DNA of 64,000 bases from Cellulosimicrobium cellulans (GTDB lineage: Bacteria; Actinomycetota; Actinomycetes; Actinomycetales; Cellulomonadaceae), in NCBI RefSeq assembly GCF_007679345.1, contig NZ_VEGH01000002.1, positions 62,001 to 126,000 on the forward strand. The letters run 5' to 3'. The notes under the pieces are model-generated. The model ran no database searches, had not been told where the DNA came from, and was given only the letters and a program-made list of their open reading frames with translations. A program made the translations under genes and the position numbers. Below, in pieces: positions 33,411 to 42,840 of this stretch (the stretch's first letter is position 1; the number at the start of each line of letters is the position of its first letter).

Positions 33411-35993
33411 TCAGGCGGGCAGGAGGCCCGTGCCGCCGTCACCGGACGACGCGATCGGCGGTGCCGGCGGGACGTCCGTGCCGGAGCCCGGGGTCCCGGC
33501 GGTGCGGGCACCCGCGCCGACCGGCTCCTTCGAGCGCGGCCCGCGGTCCTCGCCGCGGAACACGAACTCGCCGAGGAGGCCCTCGCCGTGCGCGTCCACC
33601 ACGATCTGCTGACCCGCGTGCAGCTCGCCGAACAGGATCTTCTCGGACAGCGCGTCCTCGATCTCCCGCTGGATCGCACGGCGCAGCGGCCGGGCGCCCA
33701 GGACCGGGTCGTAGCCCTTCTCCGAGAGCAGCTTCTTGGCCGCCTCGGTGAGCTCGATGCCCATGTCCTTGTCCCGCAGGCGGGCGTCGAGCTTGGCGAT
33801 CATCAGGTCGACGATCGCGAAGATCTCCGGCTGCGAGAGCTGCGGGAACACGACCACGTCGTCGACGCGGTTGAGGAACTCCGGACGGAAGTGCGTCTTG
33901 AGCTCGTCGTTGACCTTGGACTTCATGCGCTCGTACGACGTCGACAGGTCGCCGCCGGCCTGGAAGCCGGTCTGGACGCCCTTGGCGATGTCCCGGGTGC
34001 CGAGGTTCGTGGTCATGATGATCACGGTGTTCTTGAAGTCGACCACCCGGCCCTGCGAGTCGGTCAGGCGACCGTCCTCGAGGATCTGCAGCAGCGAGTT
34101 GAAGATGTCCGCGTGCGCCTTCTCGACCTCGTCGAACAGGACGACCGAGAACGGCTTCCGGCGCACCTTCTCGGTGAGCTGGCCGCCCTCGTCGTACCCG
34201 ACGTAGCCGGGGGGCGAGCCGAACAGCCGCGAGACCGTGTGCTTCTCCGAGAACTCGGACATGTCGAGCTGGATCAGCGCGTCCTCGTCCCCGAACAGGA
34301 ACTCGGCGAGCGCCTTGGCCAGCTCGGTCTTCCCGACGCCCGTGGGGCCGGCGAAGATGAACGAGCCACCGGGGCGCTTCGGGTCCTTGAGCCCGGCGCG
34401 CGTGCGGCGGATGGCCTGCGAGAGGGCCTTGATCGCCGACTCCTGGCCGACGACCCGCTTGTGCAGCTCGTCCTCCATGTGGAGCAGGCGGCTCGACTCC
34501 TCCTCGGTGAGCTTGAACACCGGGATCCCGGTGGCCAGCGCCAGCACCTCGGCGATGAGCTCCTCGTCGACCTCGGCGACCGCGTCCAGGTCGCCCGACT
34601 TCCAGGCCTTCTCCTTCTCCTGGCGCTTGAGGCCGAGCTGCTTCTCGGCGTCGCGCAGGCGCGCCGCCTTCTCGAAGTCCTGCTCGTCGATCGCGGACTC
34701 CTTGTCGCGGCGCGTCTCGGCGATCTGCTCGTCGAGCTCGCGCAGCTCCGGCGGGGCCGTCATGCGGCGGATGCGCAGGCGGGCACCGGCCTCGTCGACC
34801 AGGTCGATCGCCTTGTCCGGCAGGAACCGGTCGTTGACGTACCGGTCGGCCAGGGTCGCGGCGGCCACCAGGGCGCCGTCGGTGATCGAGACGCGGTGGT
34901 GCGCCTCGTACCGGTCGCGCAGGCCCTTGAGGATCTCGATGGCGTGCTGCAGGTTCGGCTCGGAGACCTGGATGGGCTGGAACCGGCGCTCGAGGGCCGG
35001 GTCCTTCTCCACGTACTTGCGGTACTCGTCCAGGGTCGTCGCGCCGACGGTCTGCAGCTCGCCGCGGGCCAGCATCGGCTTGAGGATGCTCGCGGCGTCG
35101 ATCGCGCCCTCGGCGGCACCCGCACCCACGAGGGTGTGGATCTCGTCGATGAACAGGATGATGTCGCCGCGGGTGCGGATCTCCTTGAGGACCTTCTTCA
35201 GGCGCTCCTCGAAGTCACCGCGGTAGCGGGAGCCGGCGACCAGGGCGCCGAGGTCCAGCGTGTAGAGCTGCTTGTCCTTCAGCGTCTCCGGCACGTCGCC
35301 CCGGACGATGTCCTGGGCCAGGCCCTCGACGACGGCGGTCTTGCCGACGCCGGGCTCGCCGATCAGCACCGGGTTGTTCTTGGTGCGGCGGGACAGCACC
35401 TGCATGACCCGCTCGATCTCCTTCTCGCGCCCGATGACCGGGTCGAGCTTGCCCTCGCGCGCGGCCTGCGTCAGGTTGCGGCCGAACTGGTCGAGGACGG
35501 CGGAGCCCGAGGGCTGGCCCTCCTGCGGGCCGCCGGCGGCCACGGGCTCCTTGCCCTGGTAGCCGGACAGCAGCTGGATGACCTGCTGGCGGACGCGGTT
35601 CAGGTCGGCGCCGAGCTTGCCGAGCACCTGGGCCGCGACGCCCTCGCCCTCGCGGATGAGGCCGAGCAGGATGTGCTCGGTCCCGATGTAGTTGTGGCCG
35701 AGCTGCAGCGCCTCGCGCAGCGACAGCTCCAGCACCTTCTTGGCACGCGGCGTGAACGGGATGTGCCCGCTCGGGGCCTGCTGGCCCTCGCCGATGATCT
35801 CCTGCACCTGGGCGCGCACCGCGTCGAGCGAGATGTTGAGCGACTCGAGCGCCTTGGCCGCGACACCCTCCCCCTCGTGGATGAGACCCAGGAGGATGTG
35901 CTCGGTGCCGATGTAGTTGTGGTTGAGCATCCGCGCCTCTTCCTGGGCGAGGACGACCACGCGACGGGCTCGGTCCGTGAATCTCTCGAACAT
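33411..35993 (-). CDS. clpC: ATP-dependent Clp protease ATPase subunit ClpC
   Basis: Hexameric AAA+ unfoldase that feeds proteins to ClpP, essential for protein quality control in actinobacteria. The 860 residues comprise two N-terminal repeats ([15 protein letters not shown] and [15 protein letters not shown]), AAA1 with Walker A GEPGVGKT and Walker B ILFIDEIH, the middle UVR-like region ([18 protein letters not shown]), and AAA2 with Walker [10 protein letters not shown], Walker [12 protein letters not shown] and the arginine-containing [11 protein letters not shown]. The ATG at 35993 has GAGGAG five bases upstream; an in-frame GTG two codons earlier is less likely. The Gly/Pro-rich C-terminal tail is variable. 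Confidence 0.96.
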   Translation of the reverse strand: MFERFTDRARRVVVLAQEEARMLNHNYIGTEHILLGLIHEGEGVAAKALESLNISLDAVRAQVQEIIGEGQQAPSGHIPFTPRAKKVLELSLREALQLGHNYIGTEHILLGLIREGEGVAAQVLGKLGADLNRVRQQVIQLLSGYQGKEPVAAGGPQEGQPSGSAVLDQFGRNLTQAAREGKLDPVIGREKEIERVMQVLSRRTKNNPVLIGEPGVGKTAVVEGLAQDIVRGDVPETLKDKQLYTLDLGALVAGSRYRGDFEERLKKVLKEIRTRGDIILFIDEIHTLVGAGAAEGAIDAASILKPMLARGELQTVGATTLDEYRKYVEKDPALERRFQPIQVSEPNLQHAIEILKGLRDRYEAHHRVSITDGALVAAATLADRYVNDRFLPDKAIDLVDEAGARLRIRRMTAPPELRELDEQIAETRRDKESAIDEQDFEKAARLRDAEKQLGLKRQEKEKAWKSGDLDAVAEVDEELIAEVLALATGIPVFKLTEEESSRLLHMEDELHKRVVGQESAIKALSQAIRRTRAGLKDPKRPGGSFIFAGPTGVGKTELAKALAEFLFGDEDALIQLDMSEFSEKHTVSRLFGSPPGYVGYDEGGQLTEKVRRKPFSVVLFDEVEKAHADIFNSLLQILEDGRLTDSQGRVVDFKNTVIIMTTNLGTRDIAKGVQTGFQAGGDLSTSYERMKSKVNDELKTHFRPEFLNRVDDVVVFPQLSQPEIFAIVDLMIAKLDARLRDKDMGIELTEAAKKLLSEKGYDPVLGARPLRRAIQREIEDALSEKILFGELHAGQQIVVDAHGEGLLGEFVFRGEDRGPRSKEPVGAGARTAGTPGSGTDVPPAPPIASSGDGGTGLLPA

Positions 35994-36078
35994 GTGCACT
36001 CCTCACGAGCGGCGTGCTCGCCGGCGCGGTCGGGCTCTGCGGCCCGGTCTCCCACGCACGGCGAGGCGGCGTTGTTCG

Positions 36079-36084
36079 ATGCTA
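36079..36084 (-). promoter_or_regulatory. Probable -10 of clpC
   Basis: TAGCAT on the minus strand within a locally AT-richer stretch, placing the transcription start about 80 nt before the clpC ATG. No HAIR or convincing ClgR site was seen. Confidence 0.4.
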
Positions 36085-36185
36085 ACGGCGGGGGGTGCGT
36101 CGGGCGTCCCGTGTTCGCCCCTGGCGTGAAGAGGGCACTGTCAGCATCCCCGCCCCGAGCGCACGAACCCACGGCAGTGGTCCGG

Positions 36186-37409
36186 TCAGCGGCCGGGCCG
36201 CCGCCGCCCCGCCCGCCGGGCGAAGGCCTCGATCGCGCCCAGCACGTCCGGCGCCTGCCAGGTGCGTCCCCACCGCGCAGCCGACATCGGGGCCAGGACC
36301 CCCGCGTCCACGAGGGAGTTGATCGCGTTGAGCGCCGCGCGCCCGCTGGTTCCGGTGAGCTCCGCGGCCACGTGCGCATCGACGACGGGCCGGGCGAACA
36401 GGCCGTCGGCGAGCCGCCACGCCGCGGCATCGCTCCGCGCGCGGATGGTCTCCCGCCACCGTGCCCGGATCGCCTCGATGTCCGCGGCCAGCGCGCGCCC
36501 GTTGACCACCGCGGCCAGCGCCGCCTCGGCGACCTGCTCGACGACGGGACCGATGTCGCCCGCGCGGTAGGCGGTCAGAGCCCGGAAGTAGGCGCCCGTG
36601 TCGCGGAGGAGGCCGGCGGAGACGGGGACCGTGGTGCCGACCGCGACCCCCGCGCGGCGGAGCATCGTGTGGAGCAGCACGCGGCCGGTGCGGCCGTTGC
36701 CGTCGATGAAGGGGTGGATGGTCTCGAACTGGGCGTGCACGAGCGCGGCGTGGACGACCGCCGGGATGTCGGTGCGAGCGGCGAAGGACTCCAGGTCGTC
36801 GATCAGGCGCGGGATGTGCTCGTGGTGGGGCGCGACGTAGTCGGCGCCGTGCGGGGACACGCTCGAGGCACCGATCCACACCTGCTCGTCGCGCCACCGC
36901 CCGGAGTGGTCCGGCTCGTCGATCAGCAGGCGATCGTGGATCGCGAGGATCAGCTCGGACGTCACGACGTCGCCGGCGTCGATGGCCGCCGACATGGCGC
37001 GGGTGTTCGCGACGATGAGCCGCGCGTTCGACCTGTCACCGAGTCCGAGCTCCGCGAGCGCGATGTTCCGCGCGCTCGACGTCAGGTGCTCGATCTGCGA
37101 CGACGAGGCGGACTCGCTCCGCAGCAGGATGGCCGGCATCGGCAGCGGCAGGTGAGCCACGTCGGCATCGAACCGCGCCATCTCCGCCGCGACGTCGTGC
37201 GTCAGGACGAGCAGATCAGGTTCGAGAGGAACCGGGACGTCGGCGATCTCGGGGACGACTGCGGCCTTGTAGGGCCGATCGAGTCGGATCCGCTCGAACA
37301 CGGTGAGCCGCCCCGGGTCGATGCTTGACGTCCAGGGGCGTTCTTCCGCGCCGATGGCCGGCCACGGACTCGGGGCGGCGGGTACCGGGGGCACGGGAGT
37401 GGTGCGCAC
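36186..37409 (-). CDS. Fic-domain protein (probable AMP-transferase), self-inhibited class
   Basis: Protein of 407 residues. The Fic core motif HPFIDGNGRTGR begins at about residue 231, with catalytic His232; Fic enzymes usually AMPylate Ser/Thr/Tyr of target proteins. An N-terminal helix carries SSSQIEHL near 102-109, resembling the inhibitory motif (S/T)xxxE(G/N) with Glu107 but His in the last place. A C-terminal winged-helix-like part (ELTGTSGRAALNAINSLVDAGVL) follows, as in many stand-alone Fic proteins. No antitoxin gene is adjacent, consistent with internal inhibition. GTG start with AAGGGAGA. Upstream DNA (37440-37510) is less GC-rich than the surroundings. Confidence 0.88.
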   Translation of the reverse strand: MRTTPVPPVPAAPSPWPAIGAEERPWTSSIDPGRLTVFERIRLDRPYKAAVVPEIADVPVPLEPDLLVLTHDVAAEMARFDADVAHLPLPMPAILLRSESASSSQIEHLTSSARNIALAELGLGDRSNARLIVANTRAMSAAIDAGDVVTSELILAIHDRLLIDEPDHSGRWRDEQVWIGASSVSPHGADYVAPHHEHIPRLIDDLESFAARTDIPAVVHAALVHAQFETIHPFIDGNGRTGRVLLHTMLRRAGVAVGTTVPVSAGLLRDTGAYFRALTAYRAGDIGPVVEQVAEAALAAVVNGRALAADIEAIRARWRETIRARSDAAAWRLADGLFARPVVDAHVAAELTGTSGRAALNAINSLVDAGVLAPMSAARWGRTWQAPDVLGAIEAFARRAGRRRPGR

Positions 37410-37444
37410 GATCGGCTCTCCCTTCGGCGCGCTACGGGCACCTT

Positions 37445-37470
37445 TGGAAGGTTAGACCATCTTCCTTCCA
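37445..37470. promoter_or_regulatory. Inverted repeat in the fic promoter region
   Basis: TGGAAGG (37445-37451) and CCTTCCA (37464-37470) flank a 12-nt spacer containing TAACCT on the minus strand, a possible -10 for fic. Perhaps an operator, possibly for the Fic protein's own winged-helix end. Confidence 0.45.
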
Positions 37471-37585
37471 CAAACGCCGTTGCTTACTGACGGTTTCCTC
37501 GCAGGCCGCGCGGCATGGGGCGGCCTGCCCGATCGTCACAGCGCGCCTCGGCCGCGCAGACCCGTCCGGGAAGCCGGGTCCGCGG

Positions 37586-37591
37586 CAGGAT
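37586..37591 (+). promoter_or_regulatory. Possible -10 of the DUF488 gene (leaderless)
   Basis: CAGGAT, seven bases before GTG 37599. Weaker than others in the window but same layout. Confidence 0.3.
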
Positions 37592-37598
37592 GGGGACC

Positions 37599-37958
37599 GT
37601 GGACGAGGTCGGGGTCGGGCGGGTCTACGAGGCCGGGGACGGCAGGCGGCGGCGGGTGCTGGTCGACCGGCTGTGGCCGCGCGGCGTGCGGCGGGACGAC
37701 CCGCGGGTGGACGAGTGGCTGCCGCGGGTCGCGCCGAGCACGGAGCTGCGGCGGTGGTACGAGCACCGGGCGGAGGTCCACGACGAGTTCGCCCGGCGGT
37801 ACGCCGCGGAGCTGGCCGACGGCGAGGGCGCCGAGGCGCTGGCCCACCTGGCGGACGTGGCGGCCGCCGGCCCGGTGACCCTCGTGACCGCGACGCGCGA
37901 GGTGGCGCTGAGCCACGTGCCGGTGCTCGCCCGCCTGCTGGCCGATCGGGCCCGCTGA
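37599..37958 (+). CDS. DUF488 family protein
   Basis: Small soluble protein of 119 residues with the DUF488 signature RVLVDRLWPRGVRRDDPRVD, APSTELRRWYEH, and FARRYAAEL, close to E. coli YeaO. Biochemical role is unknown; a MarR-like or nucleic-acid role has been guessed for some relatives. Start chosen as GTG 37599 by the leaderless layout; ATG 37590 in frame would add three residues. Confidence 0.85.
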   Translation: MDEVGVGRVYEAGDGRRRRVLVDRLWPRGVRRDDPRVDEWLPRVAPSTELRRWYEHRAEVHDEFARRYAAELADGEGAEALAHLADVAAAGPVTLVTATREVALSHVPVLARLLADRAR

Positions 37959-37997
37959 GCCCTTCGCGGGGACCACGACGCCCGCGACCGCGCACGC

Positions 37998-38053
37998 GAC
38001 ACGTCGAGCGAGCATCCGCCGGGTACTCGCTCGACGTGTCGGTTGCCCGCTCG
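37998..38053 (+). repeat. Palindromic element copy between convergent genes
   Basis: Arms 37998-38012 and 38026-38040 pair perfectly over 15 bp (GACACGTCGAGCGAG), loop 13 nt. The 56-nt unit including the right flank GGTTGCCCGCTCG matches the inverted copy at 28381-28436 in 51 of 56 positions. Here it lies between the DUF488 and chemoreceptor stops and may serve as a bidirectional terminator. Confidence 0.75.
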
Positions 38054-38068
38054 ACGCGGCCGCCGCTC

Positions 38069-39697
38069 TCAGTACGTGAAGCGGGCGACCCGGCCGCGCA
38101 GGTCCTCGGACATGCGCGCGAGCTCGCCGATGGCGTCGCCCATCTGCCCGAGCGTCTGCGAGGACGTCGCCGTCGCCGACGCGACGCCCGTGATGTTCAC
38201 CGCGATCTCGCCGGAGCCGGTCGCGGCCTCGGCCACCGACCGGGACATCTCGGTGGTCGTCGCGGTCTGCTCCTCCACGGCCGAGGCGATCGTCAGCTGG
38301 TAGTCGTTGATGGTCGCGACGATCTCCGCGATCTCGCCGATCGCCGAGACCGCTCCGGCGGTGTCGCCCTGGATGGCCTCCACCCGCCGGACGATGTCCT
38401 CGGTCGCCTTGGCCGTCTCCTGCGCCAGCTCCTTGACCTCGCCGGCGACGACGGCGAAGCCCTTGCCGGCCTCCCCGGCCCGCGCCGCCTCGATCGTCGC
38501 GTTCAGCGCCAGCAGGTTCGTCTGCTCGGCGATGCTCGTGATCACCTTCACCACGTTCCCGATCTCCTGGGACGACGCCCCCAGCCGCGCGACCTGGTCG
38601 TTCGTCACCGCCGCCGCGTCCGTCGCCTGACCCGCGACCTTCGCCGCCTGCGAGGCGTTCTGCGCGATCTCCCGGATCGAGGCCCCCATCTGCTCGGCAC
38701 CCGCCGCCACCGTCTGCACGTTCCGCGACACCTGCTCCGCGGCCGCCGCCACCACACCCGCCTGCGCGGAGGTCTCGTCCGACCCGGCCGCGACCTGCGA
38801 CGAGGCAGCCGACAGCTCCTCCGCCGCGGCCGCCACCGCCTGGGAGGTCTCCACGACCCCGGCCATCGTCGCGCGCAGGCTGGTCTGGGCCGAGGACAGG
38901 GCCGACGCCATCTCGCCCAGCTCGTCGCGCGAGCGCACGGCGGGCTCGCGGGTCAGGTCCCCCGTCGCCATCGCCTCGACGGACGCGCGCACCCGGGATG
39001 CGGCGCGCGCCATGGTCCCCGAGACGCGCAGCCCGGCGAGCAGCGCCGCGAGCACGCCGGCGACGAGGAGCACGGCGGTCACGACCCGGCCGGTCGCGGC
39101 CGCGGACGCCGCGTCGTCGGTGGCCTGAACGGTGCGCTCGCGCAACGAGTCGAGCAGCGCCGTCGTCGCGTCCCCGATCGCGTAGTAGACGTCGTACGCG
39201 TCCCCGGTGACGAGGGCGTCACCGGCGTCGAGCGCCTCGGGCGTGCCCTCCTCGTACGCGGCGACGACACGGTCGTCCGCGGCGAAGAAGTCCTGCCACA
39301 GCGACGCGATCTGCTCGAACGTCGCGGACTCGTCCGCGGTGAGCAGGTCGGTGTCGACGGCGTCCAGCGCCGCCTGCAGGGTCTGCACCGACTCGAGGTA
39401 GCCGGCGCGGTTGGCGTTGTCCGCGGCGACGGCCTCCGGCCCGCCGATCCGCCGGGTGTCCCAGGCGTACGCCACCTGCCAGCCCGAGACGTCCGCGTTC
39501 ATCGTGCGGACCTCGCCGACCTCGGTCGAGACCTCCTGGAGCTCCGCCAGCCGGTCGTTCGCCGCCGACACGCGGCCCAGGAACACCTGCGACCCCACCC
39601 CGGCGACCACGGCGGTCGCCACGCCGATCGCCGCGACCCCCAGGACCTTCGCCCGGAGCCCGCTCCACCGCCCTCGCCCGTTCGGCACCGCGCCCAT
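38069..39697 (-). CDS. Methyl-accepting chemotaxis protein
   Basis: Membrane chemoreceptor of 542 residues: cytoplasmic basic N-terminus, helix ([22 protein letters not shown]), about 150-residue extracytoplasmic four-helix-type sensor, second helix ([19 protein letters not shown]), HAMP domain ([15 protein letters not shown]), and a long signalling coiled coil whose tip reads [20 protein letters not shown]. Signals to CheA via CheW, implying the organism is or was motile. No che gene is nearby. ATG has GGAGGTCGG upstream. Ligand unknown. Confidence 0.92.
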   Translation of the reverse strand: MGAVPNGRGRWSGLRAKVLGVAAIGVATAVVAGVGSQVFLGRVSAANDRLAELQEVSTEVGEVRTMNADVSGWQVAYAWDTRRIGGPEAVAADNANRAGYLESVQTLQAALDAVDTDLLTADESATFEQIASLWQDFFAADDRVVAAYEEGTPEALDAGDALVTGDAYDVYYAIGDATTALLDSLRERTVQATDDAASAAATGRVVTAVLLVAGVLAALLAGLRVSGTMARAASRVRASVEAMATGDLTREPAVRSRDELGEMASALSSAQTSLRATMAGVVETSQAVAAAAEELSAASSQVAAGSDETSAQAGVVAAAAEQVSRNVQTVAAGAEQMGASIREIAQNASQAAKVAGQATDAAAVTNDQVARLGASSQEIGNVVKVITSIAEQTNLLALNATIEAARAGEAGKGFAVVAGEVKELAQETAKATEDIVRRVEAIQGDTAGAVSAIGEIAEIVATINDYQLTIASAVEEQTATTTEMSRSVAEAATGSGEIAVNITGVASATATSSQTLGQMGDAIGELARMSEDLRGRVARFTY

Positions 39698-39800
39698 CGT
39701 CCGACCTCCGCTCGCCCGTCCCCCGTCGACGTCCGGATCGGCGGGGGCGCGGCCGGACTGAGCCCCCCGGCGGGCGAACCCGGGAGGCGCCGGTCACAGA

Positions 39801-39845
39801 CGGCGACGGGCCGGGCACGCCGCGTCGGCGCGCCCGGCCCGTCGC
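39801..39845 (-). terminator. Terminator after the lipoprotein gene
   Basis: 15-bp perfect stem GGCGACGGGCCGGGC (39801-39815) with 39831-39845, 14 nt after the lipoprotein stop. Confidence 0.65.
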
Positions 39846-39858
39846 CGGAGCGGGTCCC

Positions 39859-40683
39859 TCAGAACCCGAGGCTGCTCATGTCCGCGATCTGGTCGGCGGT
39901 CGGCGCGGTGATGTCGACCGGCTCGCCCCAGCCCGAGAACGTGACGTCGGTGGTGGCCCCGGCGACCTCGGTGGTCACCCGGCGCATCTGGTCGTCCGCG
40001 TCGATCCAGTAGCTGTAGGTCAGCTCCGGCGGCATCGTGGTGCCCGCGGCGGCGAGCTGCTCGGCGACGGCGGGGTCGGTGAGCGCGGACGAGTCGACGA
40101 CGACCGCGTACTCCTGCGCGAGCGCGCCGCCGACCTCCTGCGGCTCGCCGACCTTCTCGAACGACTTCACGGCGTCCGCGAGCCCGGCGAGGGTGCCCGT
40201 GGGGTCGAACTGCCCCTCCATGCCGGCGAACGACTGCGACAGCGGGTTGCTGGTGTCGTCCGGGTCGATCTGGAGGTACTTGTCCCCGGTGAGCTCCGGC
40301 ATCTGCATGTAGACGATGCCGCCGACCATCTTGAAGTCGATGGTGCCGGTCCCCGGGACCTCCATGGTCATGGCCAGGTCCTGCGCGCCGTCGGTGTACC
40401 GGATGACGCCCTTCGCGGTCTGCGAGGCCCCGAAGCCCGTCGTCGTCATGTCCATCGTCACGGTCCCGGCGGCCTGGGCCGCGGCGGTGACGCGCTCGAC
40501 GAAGTCGTCCTTGGTCAGGTCGAAGTCCGACTCGACCTCGGCGACCTCCTCGGCCGGGGCCGAGGCCTCGGCGCCCGCGGCGGGCTTCTCCGCCTTCTCG
40601 CCGGAGTCGGAGGAACAGGCGGACAGGCCCAGGACAGCGACCGCCGTCAGGGACAGGGCGGCGATGCCACGCGTGACGCGCAT
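39859..40683 (-). CDS. Secreted lipoprotein (LppX/LprAFG-like)
   Basis: Protein of 274 residues with lipobox LSAC (Cys23) and an acidic linker, so membrane-anchored outside the cell. The mature part has repeated beta-strand patterns (TVTMDMTTTGFGASQTAKGV; YSYWIDADDQMRRVTTEV) like the LppX/LprAFG half-barrel fold that carries lipids or the related outer-lipoprotein folds. Assignment is by overall pattern only. ATG start with AGGAGTCCTTCCC-type upstream sequence. Lies between a chemoreceptor and a HAD phosphatase with no operon partner. Confidence 0.65.
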   Translation of the reverse strand: MRVTRGIAALSLTAVAVLGLSACSSDSGEKAEKPAAGAEASAPAEEVAEVESDFDLTKDDFVERVTAAAQAAGTVTMDMTTTGFGASQTAKGVIRYTDGAQDLAMTMEVPGTGTIDFKMVGGIVYMQMPELTGDKYLQIDPDDTSNPLSQSFAGMEGQFDPTGTLAGLADAVKSFEKVGEPQEVGGALAQEYAVVVDSSALTDPAVAEQLAAAGTTMPPELTYSYWIDADDQMRRVTTEVAGATTDVTFSGWGEPVDITAPTADQIADMSSLGF

Positions 40684-40881
40684 GGGAAGGACTCCTCGGT
40701 CGTGGGGAGCCGGCCGCCGACGGCGCGGCACGGGCGCACGACGTCGCCGCCGCCCCCTGCGCGCCGGCCGCGCGGCGCGGCTCGGTGCCCGACGACCGTA
40801 TCCCGCGCCCCAGTCCCCGTGCGCCCGCTGTGCGCCGGCTGGACGCCGCGTCACCCGGACGGACCACGGGGCGCCGGCTGC

Positions 40882-40887
40882 GAGACT
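40882..40887 (+). promoter_or_regulatory. -10 of the HAD phosphatase gene (leaderless)
   Basis: GAGACT, six bases (GGACGC) before the ATG. The same GACT-GGACGC layout occurs at 4473. Confidence 0.4.
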
Positions 40888-40893
40888 GGACGC

Positions 40894-41766
40894 ATGCCCA
40901 CCGCCACGACCGCCACCGAGCCCGTCCTCGACCCGCCCGTGCTGCCGGACGTCGACCAGGTGCGCCTCGTCGTCTCCGACATGGACGGCTCGCTCCTGGA
41001 CGAGCGCGGCCGCGTCCCCGAGACGTTCTGGCCCGTGCTGGACGAGCTCGAGCGGCGCGGGATCGCGTTCGCCCCGGCCAGCGGGCGGCAGTACGCGAAC
41101 CTGCGGGAGCTGTTCGGCCCGCGCGGGGACGACCTGGTGTTCATCGCGGAGAACGGCTCGTACGTCGTGCAGCACGAGGAGGCGCTGTCCACGGACCCGC
41201 TGCCCGCGGAGGTCGTGCCGGAGGTGGTCGGGCGGGTGCGCGAGCTGGCGGCCCGGGGCGCCGACGTCGGCCTGGTGCTGTGCGGGCAGCGCGCCGCGTC
41301 GATCGAGCGGGTGGGCGACGCGTTCGCCGAGCACGCCCGCCGGCACTACGCGCGGCTGCAGGAGGTCGACGACGTCACCGCGGTGGACGACGTGGTGCTG
41401 AAGATCGCGGTGTTCGACTTCGGGTCGGTCGAGGACGCCACGGCCCCGGCGTTCGCCGACCTCGCCGACCGGCTGCGCGTCGTGGTGTCGGGGCAGCACT
41501 GGATCGACGTGATGAGCCCGGCGGCCGACAAGGGCCACGCGCTGCGCCGGGTGCAGGAGCGGCTGGGCGTGACGCCGGAGCAGACGATGGCGTTCGGGGA
41601 CTACCTGAACGACGCCGGGCTGCTGGACGCGGCCCGCTGGTCGTGCGCGATGGACAACGCGCACCCGGACGTCCGGGCACGGGCCCGGTACGTCGTGCCG
41701 GCGAACAGCCGGAACGGGGTCACCCGCACGCTGGCCGCCGCCCTGGGCATGCCGCCGGTCGCGTGA
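40894..41766 (+). CDS. HAD-superfamily sugar-phosphatase (Cof type)
   Basis: Phosphatase of 290 residues of the Cof/YbiV type IIB HAD family, acting on small sugar phosphates or similar. Motif I VVSDMDGSLLD (nucleophile Asp), motif II PASGR, motif III Lys in SPAADKGHAL, and motif IV FGDYLNDAGLL are all visible. Cytoplasmic. ATG at 40894, probably leaderless. The true substrate is unknown. Confidence 0.9.
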   Translation: MPTATTATEPVLDPPVLPDVDQVRLVVSDMDGSLLDERGRVPETFWPVLDELERRGIAFAPASGRQYANLRELFGPRGDDLVFIAENGSYVVQHEEALSTDPLPAEVVPEVVGRVRELAARGADVGLVLCGQRAASIERVGDAFAEHARRHYARLQEVDDVTAVDDVVLKIAVFDFGSVEDATAPAFADLADRLRVVVSGQHWIDVMSPAADKGHALRRVQERLGVTPEQTMAFGDYLNDAGLLDAARWSCAMDNAHPDVRARARYVVPANSRNGVTRTLAAALGMPPVA

Positions 41767-41804
41767 CGGCCGGCGCACCGCGGGGCGCCGCGCGCCCGGC
41801 CGTC
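41765..41804. terminator. Bidirectional terminator between phosphatase and thioesterase genes
   Basis: GACGGCCGG (41765-41773) pairs with CCGGCCGTC (41796-41804); the right arm overlaps the thioesterase stop. A GC-rich inner part can pair further. Confidence 0.5.
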
Positions 41805-42276
41805 ACCAGGCGTGCAGCACCGGCGCCTCGCCGGGGTACGTCTCGAACACCGCGCGCTCCGCGGGCGTGAACGGGCGCGGCTCGTGCGTCCCGCGGTCGA
41901 GCTGCACCATCCGGGACCGCGCGCGCAGGTAGACGACGGGCTCCGCCCCGCCCGCGCCGGCGACGTCCAGCACCTCGTAGCCGAAGTCCACCGACGACCG
42001 GCCGGTGCGCGGCACCCACACGTCGACGGCGATCGGCTCCGGCCGGAACGCGAGCGGCGCGAGGTACTCGATCTCGTGCTTGACGACGACCAGCAGCGAG
42101 TCGGTGGGCCGGCCCGCGGGGTCGACGCCCATCGACGAGAACAGCGCGAACCGGGCGTCGTCGAGGAACCGGAGGTAGGCCGCGTTGTTGACGTGCGCGA
42201 ACAGGTCGACGTCCGACCACCGCACCTGCATCGTCACGCGTCCGCGCCGGCCGGGGGTGGGGGCGGTGTCTGTCAC
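41803..42276 (-). CDS. Acyl-CoA thioesterase (hot-dog fold)
   Basis: 4HBT-type thioesterase of 157 residues, family of YbgC/FadM. The active-site region is VRWSDVDLFAHVNNAAYLRFLDDAR, with Asp and HVNN. Hydrolyses acyl-CoA to free acid and CoA; preferred chain unknown. GTG start, with TACCCT six bases before it, so likely leaderless. Confidence 0.88.
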   Translation of the reverse strand: MTDTAPTPGRRGRVTMQVRWSDVDLFAHVNNAAYLRFLDDARFALFSSMGVDPAGRPTDSLLVVVKHEIEYLAPLAFRPEPIAVDVWVPRTGRSSVDFGYEVLDVAGAGGAEPVVYLRARSRMVQLDRGTHEPRPFTPAERAVFETYPGEAPVLHAW

Positions 42277-42282
42277 CGGCCC

Positions 42283-42288
42283 AGGGTA
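42283..42288 (-). promoter_or_regulatory. -10 of the thioesterase gene (leaderless)
   Basis: TACCCT on the minus strand, six bases before the GTG start. Confidence 0.45.
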
Positions 42289-42304
42289 GGTCGCCCGCGC
42301 GGGC

Positions 42305-42784
42305 TCAGCCGTCCGCCGCGGCGCGCAGGGCCGCCACGTCGAGCTTCTGCATCCCGAGCATCGCCTGCATCGCCCGCTGCGCCCGGGCGGGGTCCGGGTC
42401 GCCCAGCAGCTCGCCGAGCGCGCGGGGGACGATCTGCCAGGACAGGCCGTACGGGTCCTTCAGCCAGCCGCACTGCGAGGGCTCACCGCCGCCGGCGATC
42501 AGCCCGTCCCACAGCCGGTCGACCTCGTCCTGGGTGTCGACCGACACGAAGAACGAGAACGCCTCCGTGAACCGGAACTGCGGCCCGGCGTTCAGCGCCT
42601 CGACGGGCAGGCCGTCGAGCTCGAAGGACACCGACATCACCCGGCCGGCCATCCCGTCCGGTGCGCCCTCGGGGTACGTCCGGGTCTCCGTCACCCGCGA
42701 GTTCGGCAGGAGCGAGGTGTAGAGCGCGGCGGCCTGCTCGGCCTGGGAGTCGAACCACAGGAACGGGTGCACGCTGGTCAGCAC
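42305..42784 (-). CDS. VOC family protein (PhnB/3-demethylubiquinone-like)
   Basis: Protein of 159 residues of the PhnB-type glyoxalase/bleomycin-resistance fold: start HPFLWFDSQAEQAAALYTSLLPNSRV, central EALNAGPQFRFTEAFSFFV, then CGWLKDPYGLSWQIVP. Members are often uncharacterised; some bind metals. GTG with AGGAGG six bases upstream. It reads toward the thioesterase and may be co-transcribed, although a separate promoter exists for that gene. Confidence 0.88.
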   Translation of the reverse strand: MLTSVHPFLWFDSQAEQAAALYTSLLPNSRVTETRTYPEGAPDGMAGRVMSVSFELDGLPVEALNAGPQFRFTEAFSFFVSVDTQDEVDRLWDGLIAGGGEPSQCGWLKDPYGLSWQIVPRALGELLGDPDPARAQRAMQAMLGMQKLDVAALRAAADG

Positions 42785-42840
42785 GGGACGCCTCCTCGTC
42801 TCGGGTGGACCCAGTGTGCCCCGGGGCCTCGTGCCCGGCC

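Noticed and set aside
36060..36095. Possible ClgR site before clpC
   Set aside because: Bases do not match the CGC-N5-GCG type consensus well enough; only the TAGCAT promoter is supported.
33399..37328. Long plus-strand frame across clpC and fic
   Set aside because: It is the complement of two clearly real genes and shows no family features.
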